Notes: generated by a model from the sequence alone, not told the origin. A stretch of 23,764 nt of DNA from Clostridia bacterium (GCA_017530275.1 JAFXMP010000219.1:1-23764); one strand, 5' to 3'; shown: positions 14,269-23,623, numbered from the stretch's first letter. A program made the numbers and translations.

Positions 14269-17200
14269 ATGACCAACTTCGATTTCCTTCTCTCCACCCC
14301 GGAATTCGCCTCCTTCGGCGAGGCGGCGGCAGCGGCGGAAAAGATCTATCCCATCGACCCGGCGGCCTCAGTCATGACCTGCCGCCGGGCCATGGAAAGC
14401 GCCGTCAAATGGATGTATTCCGTGGACAAGGCCCTGACCCTTCCCTGGGATGATACCTTGGCCAGTTTGCTTGGCACCGAGGAATTCCGGGACATCGTGG
14501 ACGGGGACCTGATGCGGCGGCTGGATTATATCCGGCGGGTGGGCAACAGCGCCGCCCACGGCGGGAAGAAGATCACGAAGGAGCAGGCCATGCTGTGCCT
14601 GCAAAACCTGTGGGTGTTTCTGGATTTCGTGGCCTATTGCTACGGGGACGATTATACCCCGGGCCAGTTTGATCCCGCCCTTCCGGAGCAGCAGGCCGCA
14701 CCGGTGTATGCCGTTCCCCCGGAAACCGAAACGCAGCTCAGCCAGCTGATAGAGGAAAACGCCGCCCTGCGGGAGCAGCTCACCGCCCGCCGCGTTGAGC
14801 AATCGCCGGCCTATACCCCCAAGCCCCTGGAGATCAGCGAATACAAAACCCGGAAGCTGTACATCGACGTGATGCTGGAGGACGCCGGCTGGACGAAGGG
14901 CAAGGATTGGCTGGACGAGGTGGAATTGCCCGGCATGCCCAACAAAAGCGAGGTGGGCTATGCCGATTATGTGCTTTACGGCGACGACGGCCGCGCCTTG
15001 GCGGTGATCGAGGCCAAGCGCACCTGCGTCGATCCCGCCAAGGGCCGCCAGCAGGCCAAGCTGTATGCCGATCTTTTGGAAAAGCAATATAACCGCCGCC
15101 CGGTGATCTTCCTCACCAACGGCTTTGAAACCCGCATCGACGACGGGCAGTATCCCGAGCGCCGGGTGGCCACCATTTACAGCAAGCGCGACCTGGAAAA
15201 GCTGTTCAACCTGCGGCGGATGCGGCTGCCGCTTCGGCATATCACGGTGGACAAGCGCATCGCCGGGCGATATTACCAGGAGGAAGCCATCAAAACCGTC
15301 TGCGAGAGCTTTGACCAGAAGAACCGCCGCAAAGCCCTGCTGGTGATGGCCACCGGCAGCGGCAAGACCCGCACCGTCATCGCCCTGTGCAAGGCATTGC
15401 TGGGCAAGGGCTGGGTGCGGAATATCCTGTTCCTGGCCGACCGCAACAGCCTGGTCACCCAGGCCAAGCGCAATTTCGTCAACCTGCTGCCTGATCTGAG
15501 CGTGGTCAACCTGTGCGAGGAAAAGAGCAACATCACGGCGCACTGCGTATTTTCCACTTATCAAACCATGTTCAACTGCATTGATGCCGTCCGCGACGAG
15601 GATGATGAAAAGCTGTTCACCTGCGGGCATTTCGACCTGGTGATCTGCGACGAGGCGCATCGGTCGATTTATAACAAATACCGGGATATTTTCACCTATT
15701 TCGACGCGCCGCTGGTGGGCCTCACCGCCACGCCCAAGGACGATATCGACAAAAACACCTATGTAATTTTCGAGCTGGAAAGCGGCGTGCCCACCTACGG
15801 CTACGAGCTGGCCCAGGCCGTGAAGGACGGCTACCTGGTGGATTTCATCAGTGTGGAAACGCGGCTTAAGTTCATCCAGCAAGGCATCGTGTATGACGAA
15901 CTGTCCGACGAGGACAAGGAAGCCTACGAAGCCACCTTCGAGGACGAGAACGGCGATTTGCCGGAGAGCATCGCGTCCTCCGCGCTGAACGAGTGGATCT
16001 TCAACGAGGACACCATCCGGGAAGTGCTGCGGGTGCTGATGGAAAACGGATTGAAAATCGACTACGGCAACAAGATCGGCAAGACCATCATCTTTGCGAA
16101 AAACCATACCCACGCGGAGAAGATTCTGGAGGTTTTCGGCAAGGAATATCCGCATCTCACGGGCTGGGCCAAGGTGATCGACAACTACATGACCTACGCC
16201 CAGAGCGCCATCGACGAGTTTTCCGAGCCGGATAAGCTGCCCCAGATCGCCATTTCCGTGGATATGCTGGACACCGGCATCGACGTGCCGGAGGTGCTGA
16301 ACCTGGTGTTCTTCAAGAAGGTCATGAGCAAGGCCAAATTCTGGCAGATGATCGGCCGCGGCACCCGGCTGTGCCCGGGGCTGATGGACGGCCAGGACAA
16401 GAGCAAATTTTATATCTTCGATTTCTGCGGCAACTTTGAATTCTTCCGTATGAACAAGAGCCGGCCCACGGCGAACATGATCGCCCTCTCCGGCGCGCTG
16501 TTCAGCCTGAAAGCGCAAATCGCCTTCAAATTGCAGGATATGGCCTGGCAGACGGATGAATTGATTGCCTTCCGCAAATCGCTGGTGCAGGAGATGCTGG
16601 AAAAGGTGCAGGCCCTGAACCGGGAAAACTTCGCCGTCAAGCAGCACCTCAAATATGTGGAGCAGTTCAGCCAGGCGGACAGGTATCTTGCCCTGACCTA
16701 CGAGGACACATTGGACATGGCGCGGGAATTGGCCCCGCTGGTACAGCCGGACGCGGACGATCCCAAGGCACTGCGCTTCGACGCGCTGATGTACGGCATC
16801 GAGCTGGCCTACCTCGCCGGAAAAAAGTATGCCAGAGCGCGGCATGATCTGATGGCGAAAGTGTCCGCGGTGGCCGGCGTGGCCAACATCCCGGAGATCA
16901 TGGCGCAGCAGGACTTGATCCAGAAGATTCTTACAACAGATTATGTGGAGAATGCCGGCATCAGCGAATTTGAATACATCCGGGAAAATATCCGCGATCT
17001 GATCAAATACATCCCCATCGACCATACAAAATATGAAACCAATTTTGATGATGAGATCCTCTCCATCGAATGGAAAGAATCTGAGCTTGAAAACGATGAT
17101 CTGAAAAACTATAAAGCGAAAGCGGAGTTTTATGTCCGTCAGCATCAGGACAATGCCGTGATCGCCAAGCTGAAAGGCAACATCCCCCTGACAGAATCGG

Positions 17201-17565
17201 ACGTTGCAGACCTGCAGCGTATCCTGTGGAGCGAGGTCGGTACCAAGGAAGATTACGAGCGTGAAATCGGCTCCGTTCCCCTGGGTGAATTCGTCCGGAG
17301 CATCGTCGGCATGGACATGGCCGCCGCCAAGGCCGCTTTTGCGGAATATCTGGTTACCACCCAGCTGGACAGCCGGCAGATCTACTTTGTGAATCAGATC
17401 GTGGAATACATCGTTCATAACGGGCTAATGAAGGATATGTCCGTCTTGCAGGAACCGCCCTTCACTGATCAGGGCAGCATCGTGGAGGTATTCACGGATA
17501 TGAACGTATGGCTGGGCATCAAAAAAGCGATCGATCAGGTCAACGCAAATGCGCTGGTTGCGTAA
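14269..17565 (+). CDS. hsdR: Type I restriction endonuclease subunit HsdR (EcoEI-like)
   Basis: HsdR is the ATP-driven DNA translocase and nuclease of the type I complex. The 1098-residue protein has an N-terminal DUF4145-like helical domain (about 1-130, with RRAMESAVKWMY). A short coiled-coil linker follows, then the PD-ExK nuclease with Asp233 and E248-A-K250, and the helicase motor with Walker A ATGSGKT (361-367), DEAH (461-464), the GLTATPKDD motif III and the motif VI region GRGTRL. The C-terminal EcoEI-type domain ends at NALVA. The start ATG 14269 has GAGGTGA upstream. No lesion was seen. A nuclease this complete beside a damaged hsdS is notable, since it depends on HsdS for DNA targeting. 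Confidence 0.97.
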   Translation: MTNFDFLLSTPEFASFGEAAAAAEKIYPIDPAASVMTCRRAMESAVKWMYSVDKALTLPWDDTLASLLGTEEFRDIVDGDLMRRLDYIRRVGNSAAHGGKKITKEQAMLCLQNLWVFLDFVAYCYGDDYTPGQFDPALPEQQAAPVYAVPPETETQLSQLIEENAALREQLTARRVEQSPAYTPKPLEISEYKTRKLYIDVMLEDAGWTKGKDWLDEVELPGMPNKSEVGYADYVLYGDDGRALAVIEAKRTCVDPAKGRQQAKLYADLLEKQYNRRPVIFLTNGFETRIDDGQYPERRVATIYSKRDLEKLFNLRRMRLPLRHITVDKRIAGRYYQEEAIKTVCESFDQKNRRKALLVMATGSGKTRTVIALCKALLGKGWVRNILFLADRNSLVTQAKRNFVNLLPDLSVVNLCEEKSNITAHCVFSTYQTMFNCIDAVRDEDDEKLFTCGHFDLVICDEAHRSIYNKYRDIFTYFDAPLVGLTATPKDDIDKNTYVIFELESGVPTYGYELAQAVKDGYLVDFISVETRLKFIQQGIVYDELSDEDKEAYEATFEDENGDLPESIASSALNEWIFNEDTIREVLRVLMENGLKIDYGNKIGKTIIFAKNHTHAEKILEVFGKEYPHLTGWAKVIDNYMTYAQSAIDEFSEPDKLPQIAISVDMLDTGIDVPEVLNLVFFKKVMSKAKFWQMIGRGTRLCPGLMDGQDKSKFYIFDFCGNFEFFRMNKSRPTANMIALSGALFSLKAQIAFKLQDMAWQTDELIAFRKSLVQEMLEKVQALNRENFAVKQHLKYVEQFSQADRYLALTYEDTLDMARELAPLVQPDADDPKALRFDALMYGIELAYLAGKKYARARHDLMAKVSAVAGVANIPEIMAQQDLIQKILTTDYVENAGISEFEYIRENIRDLIKYIPIDHTKYETNFDDEILSIEWKESELENDDLKNYKAKAEFYVRQHQDNAVIAKLKGNIPLTESDVADLQRILWSEVGTKEDYEREIGSVPLGEFVRSIVGMDMAAAKAAFAEYLVTTQLDSRQIYFVNQIVEYIVHNGLMKDMSVLQEPPFTDQGSIVEVFTDMNVWLGIKKAIDQVNANALVA

Positions 17566-17577
17566 GCAGGTGCGTGA

Positions 17578-18003
17578 TCTGCTGGATTCGCTTTAGGATG
17601 TCAAAAAGAAAAGGCAGCAGAGCAAACACAATTCTGGGGTTCCTATACTGATGAAAGAACCTATAGTTTTGATAAAAAGTATTATGCAGTGCAAACTGTC
17701 AGGGAATCAGATGAGATCCGTTATATTCTTGTGACAATATACGATATCGCTGCAAATCATGAAGTGAGCAGTTTTATGCCTGCAAGAGCTTCCGACTTCT
17801 GGGGGATATGCTGGGAACGGGATACTTACAACATATGGATACAGTCCGCTGATATCGGAGCATATTGCTATGAGTATCAGAACGGGAATTGGATACGTAA
17901 TGAAACAGTAAGAAAGCCGGACTATATCATATCAAGAAATGATACAGAATACAGGAATAATGCCGAATTGCAGAAAGATATGTATAAATGCCCGACCGAA
18001 TGA
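17578..18003 (+). pseudogene. Start-less remnant of an unrecognised small protein
   Basis: The frame is open from 17578, after a TGA at 17575, to TGA 18001-18003. The peptide looks real: TQFWGSYTDERTYSFDKKYY, then a beta-rich stretch (SDFWGICWE, YNIWIQSADIGAYCYEY). It has no ATG, and GTG 17689 would remove a clearly protein-like part. An LGCQKE segment at the front resembles the lipobox region of a lipoprotein whose signal peptide was lost. The rest of the 17566-18046 gap holds nothing else recognisable. I do not know the family. Confidence 0.45.
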
Positions 18004-18046
18004 CAGCGGAAGAGATAAAGCCCGGAATGCAAAGGAAATGATTGAT

Positions 18047-18745
18047 ATGTCAGATTATCAAACAGGTGTCTTATTGGTGCACGGGATTCAGGGCAGTCCA
18101 AAGCAGTTGCATTTTCTGACCGAGGCGCTTCCCAGGAATACAATCGTCAGCAACCTTTTGCTGCCAGGACATGGCGCCGGTGTGTCACAGTTCCGGCATA
18201 GCGGACAGGAACAATGGCTGTTGGCAGTGGTTGATGCTGCTCAAAAATTGCGTATAAAATGCAATAAAGTAATCTTTGTGGGGCACTCGATGGGCTGTCT
18301 GCTTGGATTGCTCGCCGAAAAGGAAAATCCCGGTTTGTTTTCCGATATGATTCTGCTGTGTTGTCCTTTTTCACTTCATCTGACTTTTCGCTATCTGAAA
18401 AACAACATCCTTTCATTCAAAAAAGATCCATCTGATCCTTATGTTCTGGCGACAAAGGAAGCGAATAGCGTAAGTGCCAAAAACCCTCTTGCTTATTTTT
18501 TCTGTGTTCATCCATATTTGGAATTGCTGCGCATGATTCATTCGGTCGGGCGAATGAAGTTACCGTCCGTCTCTGTAAAGTATTTCTTTGCAGATCATGA
18601 TGAAATTGTCAGCCCTCATTCTGTTGCCATCGCTGATGCCCATAAGACAAATAGTACCCATATATTAACAGACTGCGGTCACCACTATTTTACAGATGAA
18701 GCAAAAAAGAAAATCAAAGATGTTTTACTTACCAGCTGTACATGA
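18047..18745 (+). CDS. Small alpha/beta-hydrolase (monoglyceride lipase/carboxylesterase-like)
   Basis: This 232-residue cytosolic serine hydrolase has the oxyanion segment VHGIQGS (11-17), an LLLPGHG motif (37-43), the nucleophile elbow GHSMG with Ser81, an acid in FADHDEIV (Asp183 or Asp185) and the base His212 in CGHHY. This pattern fits Est30-type carboxylesterases and monoacylglycerol lipases. The reading frame opens at 17939, but AAAGGA lies before ATG 18047, and the conserved fold starts only there. It is the one intact gene between remnants, and its AT content is higher than in the hsd genes. The natural substrate is unknown. Confidence 0.85.
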   Translation: MSDYQTGVLLVHGIQGSPKQLHFLTEALPRNTIVSNLLLPGHGAGVSQFRHSGQEQWLLAVVDAAQKLRIKCNKVIFVGHSMGCLLGLLAEKENPGLFSDMILLCCPFSLHLTFRYLKNNILSFKKDPSDPYVLATKEANSVSAKNPLAYFFCVHPYLELLRMIHSVGRMKLPSVSVKYFFADHDEIVSPHSVAIADAHKTNSTHILTDCGHHYFTDEAKKKIKDVLLTSCT

Positions 18746-18853
18746 AAGGCTGAAATCTGATGTATATTGATTACAGTGGAGCTGTAGTGTGAGAGGTGCA
18801 TGCAGAATGACAGAATCCATCAGTCCCAACGTCTCAAAGCACCACGGTAGTAA

Positions 18854-19018
18854 AGGCCTGGCAGAAAGCTCGTGGAAGGGTATAAAGGTTATCCGACAGG
18901 CTATCTTATCATATGGAAAAATCAGGATGTGCGTTTGAAAGATGGAAAGATTTCCGCTGGGAAGAAAATCCTGATCGATGGACAGCAGCGCGTTACTGCT
19001 CTGATGACGGCGATTATG
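18854..19018 (+). pseudogene. DUF262 (GmrSD/ParB-like) fragment
   Basis: In one frame, [20 protein letters not shown] and [15 protein letters not shown] are readable. This is the N-terminal core of DUF262 proteins, including the DGQQR nucleotide-binding motif found in GmrS-type defence nucleases. The true start and everything after about 50 residues are missing. At 19012-19018 the sequence passes into another gene's 3' end in a different frame. It is not functional. The stretch 18746-18853 before it shows nothing recognisable. Confidence 0.75.
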
Positions 19019-19209
19019 GCGTCAAGATCGTTTCCTCCCCCACCATGACGCTGAACGGCGCAAACCACGACGCGCTGTGCGAAAAGCTGGGCGTGGATAA
19101 ATCCATGCAGGCCGTCGCCGTGCTGCTCATCGGCCGCGCCGACACGGACGCCGTCACCAGCGCCACCACCCGGGAAACGCTGGACACGCGCACCACGATC
19201 ATTGAGTAA
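19012..19209 (+). pseudogene. 3' end of an unidentified gene fused to the DUF262 fragment
   Basis: A 65-residue frame from about 19012 to TAA 19207-19209 reads as a normal protein C-terminus ([42 protein letters not shown]). Its GC-rich third positions differ from the DUF262 fragment before it. It might be the end of a small flavin or redox protein, but I cannot name it. It may still be read as a chimeric product from ATG 18913. Confidence 0.5.
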
Positions 19210-19218
19210 ATGAAAAGA

Positions 19219-19247
19219 GCGGAAATCCTTGAAAAAGGGATTTCCGC
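19219..19247. repeat. Inverted repeat GCGGAAATCC / GGATTTCCGC
   Basis: A perfect 10-bp stem (19219-19228 with 19238-19247) closes an A-rich loop just after the stop at 19209. There is no T-tract behind it, so it is not a classic terminator. It may be a remnant hairpin or a processing signal. Confidence 0.6.
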
Positions 19248-19276
19248 ATGGCAAAGAGCGTCAGCTTTGATGCCCT

Positions 19277-19313
19277 GTGACCGGCCGGATTTTTTACGGC
19301 CGGTCACTTTATT
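19277..19313 (+). terminator. Strong Rho-independent terminator
   Basis: GTGACCGGCC (19277-19286) and GGCCGGTCAC (19298-19307) form a perfect 10-bp GC-rich stem followed by TTTATT. It lies between the plus-strand remnants and the end of the convergent minus-strand glycan operon (stop at 19342), and could also slow transcripts from that side. Confidence 0.85.
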
Positions 19314-19341
19314 GTGGCGGAAGCAGGAGAGGCATCCTCTG

Positions 19342-20220
19342 TCAGAAAAACAGGATCCTTGCCAATTCTTTCGTATTCGGGATAATTTTCCACCAGCAGA
19401 TCCGGTGTGTCTTCATCCATATTTTCATGGCCGCTTTTTTCTCGCCGGCCTCCACATAATATTTTATCAAATCCATTTCCCTTTTCCATTTGATCTCCCT
19501 GTGCGCCTCCAGGTAATCTCTGTTCTTTTCGATCAGCCTTGTAATGCCGGCAATCCGCTTATAAGGGTCTTTTGTGATTTGTTCTTCGCTGTGGTAATAA
19601 TTCACCAAGGGTTCATTCACATAGACGACAGGATACTTTTTTGCGATCCGCAGCCATAGATCCATGTCCTGGGCAGACTGCATCAAGATATCAAAACCGC
19701 CGACGGCCTTCACGCATTCCGTCCGCATCAGCGGCATGGACATGCCGCCAAAAAAATTCCCGGCTTTCATCAGATATTCATACAGCATTCCTGAACGCTC
19801 GGGGATTTTGGAGGCGGTCTTTTTGCCTGTATCTTCAAATATACTGTAAAATGGACAGTAAACCAAAGCAGCCCGCTCGTCTGAATCTTTCAGTTTTTCT
19901 ATTTGTTTCTCCAGTTTGCAAGGGATCCATTCGTCGTCGTCGTCCAGATACGCAATATACTCCCCCCGCGCCATCTCCAATCCTACGTTCCTGGAATAGC
20001 AGGCTCCGCTGCTTTTGGGGTTTTCATGATATACGCTCCGATAATCATCCGCATATCGTTTTACCATGTTTTTTATGGCAGGCCTGTATGCGTAATCATC
20101 GGGACTGTCGTCAATCACGATCAGTTCCCAATCCCGATACGTCTGCGCGATCACGCTGCGGACGGCGCGCTCAACGATATCGGGTTCTCTTTTATATGTT
20201 GTGATGACGACCGTTATCAT
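19342..20220 (-). CDS. Family 2 glycosyltransferase (GT-A fold)
   Basis: This 292-residue cytoplasmic enzyme transfers a sugar from a nucleotide-sugar donor to a growing surface glycan. The GT2 N-terminus (VVITTYKREPDIVERAVRS) leads to the VIDDSPDD nucleotide site. AYLDDDDEW (90-98) carries the metal-binding DxD, and SAQDMDLWLRI is the later acceptor-side motif. No membrane segments are evident. The start at 20220 has GGAGGG upstream; longer frames overlap the preceding gene and are not supported. It is the last gene of the glycan operon, 53 nt after the exporter ATPase gene. The sugar cannot be assigned. Confidence 0.92.
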   Translation of the reverse strand: MITVVITTYKREPDIVERAVRSVIAQTYRDWELIVIDDSPDDYAYRPAIKNMVKRYADDYRSVYHENPKSSGACYSRNVGLEMARGEYIAYLDDDDEWIPCKLEKQIEKLKDSDERAALVYCPFYSIFEDTGKKTASKIPERSGMLYEYLMKAGNFFGGMSMPLMRTECVKAVGGFDILMQSAQDMDLWLRIAKKYPVVYVNEPLVNYYHSEEQITKDPYKRIAGITRLIEKNRDYLEAHREIKWKREMDLIKYYVEAGEKKAAMKIWMKTHRICWWKIIPNTKELARILFF

Positions 20221-20273
20221 TTTTCCCTCCAGATATGAACAGCAGAGATGAACAGATTTCCATCGTCGGCAAA

Positions 20274-21575
20274 TCAGGACGCTGTATTCGGCGCGTCGGG
20301 CTTCCTTTGCTCCAGGATCCGGATGGGCTTGAACATGATATGTCCCCAATAGCTGCTCTGCCATCTTTCCCCTTTGATTCCAAATACTTCCGTGTTGAAA
20401 ACGGAAAAGGGAAGCGTGTTGGAAATACAATCGCACTTTTCTCTTGCATAGGAACGGCTCCGCTGCAGGATACTGATTTCATAGTAATACGCTCCATCTG
20501 CCAGGCCGCTGCAAGACACCTGAATATCGATCTCGTTTTTGCCTTTACAAACTGAAAAGTTCCCCGATTCCGTTTTGCCGATGCGCGTTCCATCCTGGTA
20601 AAACAAGATCATCATGAGCCGAATATCGTCATAATCGCCGCCGGCATCCATTTCAAACGTGATGTCCATCGATTCTGTTTCTTTGTATACGTTGTTTTCC
20701 CGGTCAATGCTCGCTTTTGTGAACAAAACGCGCCTTGAAATACCGCCGAGGCGCGCGGAGGCGGTCAGGTCGATTTCCCGCTGATAGGCGGCCGTGCCCG
20801 CGTCCATATAGTAAGAAATGGATTTTTCCACGTCGCCATTGAACATCAGCTTTCCGTGATCCAGCACGATGCATTTGCTGCACAGCTGCCGGATGGTGTT
20901 CATGTTATGGCTGACATAGAGGATCGTGCGGCCCTCGGAAGAAGATACTTCGCTCATTTTATCCAGACACTTCTTCTGAAAGGCCATGTCGCCGACAGCC
21001 AGCACTTCGTCCATGATCATGATTTCAGAGTCCAGATGCGCGGCCACGGAAAACGCCAGCTTCACATACATGCCGCTGGAATAGCGCTTGACCGGCGTAT
21101 CGATGAACGGACGGCACTCGGAGAAGTCGATGATGGCCTCCAGTTTCCTGTCGATCTCCCGCTTCGTCATGCCCAGGATCGCGCCGTTCATATAGATGTT
21201 CTCCCGCCCGGTCAGCTCCCCATGAAAGCCGGTGCCCACCTCCAGCATGGACGCGACGCGGCCGTTCAGGCCGATCCAGCCGCTGGTCGGCGCTGTGACC
21301 CGTGAAATCAGCTTCAGAAGGGTGGACTTTCCCGCGCCGTTTCTGCCGATGATCCCTACGCGCTCGCCGGGAGCAACGTCAAAGGACACGTCATCCAAAG
21401 CCAGGAAGGTGTCCCCCTTGCTGTAATTCCGCGCGCCGATTCGCCTGGTCGGGTCTTCCCGATGGCGCAGTTTTGCATGGAACCGCTGCAATTCTTCCCG
21501 CAGGGTGGTTCCGCCGATCTGTCCAAGGCGGTATTGCTTGGATATGTGGTCGATTTTGATCATCGTTTCACTCAT
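20274..21575 (-). CDS. Wzt/TagH-type polysaccharide exporter ATPase with C-terminal cargo domain
   Basis: This is the ATPase of an ABC exporter that flips a lipid-linked polysaccharide or teichoic-type glycan across the membrane. The 433-residue protein has Walker A GRNGAGKST (77-85), signature YSSGM (165-169), Walker B with MIMDEV (about 186-191) and the H-loop His223, with the family's long N-terminal insert before the P-loop. Residues about 285-420 form a beta-rich Wzt_C-like domain that in O-antigen exporters recognises the chain terminus. The start ATG 21575 has only a weak AAAGGT site. Its permease partner is probably the gene whose end is at 23690-23764, with two glycosyltransferase genes between. 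Confidence 0.93.
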   Translation of the reverse strand: MSETMIKIDHISKQYRLGQIGGTTLREELQRFHAKLRHREDPTRRIGARNYSKGDTFLALDDVSFDVAPGERVGIIGRNGAGKSTLLKLISRVTAPTSGWIGLNGRVASMLEVGTGFHGELTGRENIYMNGAILGMTKREIDRKLEAIIDFSECRPFIDTPVKRYSSGMYVKLAFSVAAHLDSEIMIMDEVLAVGDMAFQKKCLDKMSEVSSSEGRTILYVSHNMNTIRQLCSKCIVLDHGKLMFNGDVEKSISYYMDAGTAAYQREIDLTASARLGGISRRVLFTKASIDRENNVYKETESMDITFEMDAGGDYDDIRLMMILFYQDGTRIGKTESGNFSVCKGKNEIDIQVSCSGLADGAYYYEISILQRSRSYAREKCDCISNTLPFSVFNTEVFGIKGERWQSSYWGHIMFKPIRILEQRKPDAPNTAS

Positions 21576-21663
21576 TTTTTTGTACCTTTTTCATCCGATT
21601 CGCTCAGGAGGTTCAACGCATTCTCGTTTGGAAGCGTAGGCGGTATTGCGGAAACAAACGGAA

Positions 21664-22662
21664 TCAGCGCTTTTCTTTTCGGTGGATATATTGGGAATAC
21701 TGATTGTATACCTTTTCGTACAGTTTCGGGTGGACGGCAACCAGCCATGAGAATCTTTTTTCATAGGTACCGTACGCGCTGCTTGACCGGAAGTAACGTT
21801 TATACCGAAGGAAGTCTTTTTGGAGGACAGACAAAATCGCCCGATCCTTCATGCCGTTTCCGCAATAGGCTTTGATGTATTGGAGGCACAGCCTGCACAG
21901 GGAAGCGTAGGCGGTTTCTTCAACAGCGGGATAGACCGCATGCGTCATTTCAGCAATTTTTTTATAGGTCTGCAAACCGCTCATTTGGCGTGGCGTCAAC
22001 GTGTTTTTCACCACCGTGACCCCGCTGCTGTCACGATTATAATGATACAGCGGCACAGGATCGTAAGCGATACGACGGCAAAGCTGCAGGTATCTTACGT
22101 TAAAATGAAGATCCTGCGCCATGCCCAATTCTTCGTCAAACCGCAGCGCGTGATCGTTGATCACCTTCATGCTGTACAGCTTGTTCCACGCAAATCCGCG
22201 GAAAGCGCTGGGGCGCATCATCATTTCAAGCGCCTCCGCCGTGTTCAGGATCATCGGCACGGCAGCGCTGTTCCATATATACTCCTTGCCGCTCTTGAAG
22301 TTATAGTTGCCGCAAATGCTCAGGTCGGCATGATTTGCTTCACGGATGGACATCAGCTTTTCCAGATATTGGGGCTCCACCCAATCGTCCGGATCGGGGA
22401 AAATGATGAAAGCGCCCTTGGCGTGGGTGATGCCGAAATTCCGTGCCGAGGACAGGCCCCCGTTGGGCTTGTGATAGGCACGGATACGCGTTTCCTTTTT
22501 TGCCCAGGCATCGCACATGGCCCCGCACTCGTCCGGCGAGCCGTCGTCCACCAGAAGGATTTCATAATTCCGATAGGTCTGCTCCAAAAGCGTCCGGACG
22601 CAGTGATCCAGGTAATCCTTCACTTTATAAACGGAAACAACCACGCTGATCGTCTCTTCCAA
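21664..22662 (-). CDS. Family 2 glycosyltransferase with TTG start
   Basis: This 332-residue GT-A enzyme has the usual layout: SVVVSVYKVKDYLDHC at the N-terminus, LLVDDGSPDECG for the nucleotide, KPNGGLSSARNFG, and FPDPDDW (88-94) as the metal-binding motif. WNKLY and an acidic ELGMAQDLHF follow as the acceptor-side motif. The C-terminal ~110 residues are basic and helical. The start is TTG 22662, supported by GGAGG six bases upstream; no ATG fits better. It belongs to the glycan operon. Donor and acceptor are unknown. Confidence 0.92.
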   Translation of the reverse strand: MEETISVVVSVYKVKDYLDHCVRTLLEQTYRNYEILLVDDGSPDECGAMCDAWAKKETRIRAYHKPNGGLSSARNFGITHAKGAFIIFPDPDDWVEPQYLEKLMSIREANHADLSICGNYNFKSGKEYIWNSAAVPMILNTAEALEMMMRPSAFRGFAWNKLYSMKVINDHALRFDEELGMAQDLHFNVRYLQLCRRIAYDPVPLYHYNRDSSGVTVVKNTLTPRQMSGLQTYKKIAEMTHAVYPAVEETAYASLCRLCLQYIKAYCGNGMKDRAILSVLQKDFLRYKRYFRSSSAYGTYEKRFSWLVAVHPKLYEKVYNQYSQYIHRKEKR

Positions 22663-22732
22663 TTTCTCCCTCCTCTCGGAACATGCTCCTCACGCCCATG
22701 GAAACGGGAATCCCCGGCCATCGAAAACAGGA

Positions 22733-23623
22733 TCAATGCCTGTACTTGATTTTGTTTTTGCGTATTTTTAACCGGTTATAGGCATTCTCCCCAATGACGG
22801 ATAAAACAAAACGCTTGAACGATTCGACGATTTTCTGTTTTGCGATGCTTTCTCGGGGATGCCCGATGCGCAAATAAATCTTTTCAAAATTCTTTTCGCC
22901 GATGAGGGGAGCAAGAGAAGCTTTTTTATCCAGGAATCTCGCGGCGGCACGCGCCCGGCGCACCTTTTTCGCATGCACTTTTTTCGCGAATTTCGTATGC
23001 CACGTGGCGGCGTACCAATGGATCGCCACGGTGTTTTCCGTTTGACGGAGCACCATGTCGCGGAAGGAGATCGGAGAAAAATACTCGGATGGAAAAAAAG
23101 CGATGTTGCCGATCCTTTGAAACGTGTTTTCCTGCTTTAATCCGTGGCGGAGAAAAACACGCATGTTCCTCTTCGGGCAGGGGGTCAGGTCATATGTGCC
23201 GTCATCCAGGAGAAAGGGGATGGTTTGGTAATCAGCCATCAGCTCCGCCAGAATATCCGCTTGCTTCCGGCAGCCAAAGCCCAAGCCGGTAGCGATGAAA
23301 ACGTCGCAGTCAAACGGAAAGAACCCGTCGTATTGCAAAAATTCATCCAACGGCCGAAGCAGTTCCACATCCGTGTCCAAATAAATACCGCCATGATTGT
23401 AAACAATTTCCAGGCGCGCGTAATCCGTAACAAACGCCCATTTTTTGACTTCGTACGCTTGACGAACGTACAGCGGAGCATTGGAGATATCGTAGTTTTT
23501 TTCATTCCATTCTTTGATCTCAAAATCCGGGCACCATTTTTCCCAGCTTTTGATGCATTTGCGGACGATTTCCGGCTTTTCATTGGGCCCAAACCAGCAA
23601 TAATGGATGGTTTTCGGAATCAT
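22733..23623 (-). CDS. GT32-type glycosyltransferase (DxD sugar-binding, capsule-type)
   Basis: This 296-residue protein resembles the Gly_transf_sug/OCH1-like group used in capsular and surface glycan synthesis. It starts with IPKTIHYCWFG, followed by KSWEKWCPDFEIKEWNE. A-x-x-TDYARLEI-x-Y-x-HGGIYLDTDVE carries the DxD motif (Asp83, Asp85). AIHWYAATW near the C-terminus is the typical His-containing motif. The last ~80 residues are strongly basic and may touch the membrane surface. The start ATG 23623 has GGAGGG upstream; an adjacent TTG at 23626 is less likely. It lies 66 nt after the permease gene end. Confidence 0.92.
   Translation of the reverse strand: MIPKTIHYCWFGPNEKPEIVRKCIKSWEKWCPDFEIKEWNEKNYDISNAPLYVRQAYEVKKWAFVTDYARLEIVYNHGGIYLDTDVELLRPLDEFLQYDGFFPFDCDVFIATGLGFGCRKQADILAELMADYQTIPFLLDDGTYDLTPCPKRNMRVFLRHGLKQENTFQRIGNIAFFPSEYFSPISFRDMVLRQTENTVAIHWYAATWHTKFAKKVHAKKVRRARAAARFLDKKASLAPLIGEKNFEKIYLRIGHPRESIAKQKIVESFKRFVLSVIGENAYNRLKIRKNKIKYRH

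Noticed and set aside
14368..17418. 1016-codon open frame on the minus strand opposite hsdR
   Set aside because: It is a mirror of GC-rich codon use in hsdR; the translation is rich in H, Q, D and G with no known motif and no ribosome site.
19210..19659. 149-codon plus-strand frame after the remnant at 19209
   Set aside because: It runs through the hairpin and the terminator and into the antisense of the glycosyltransferase gene; it has no recognisable domain.
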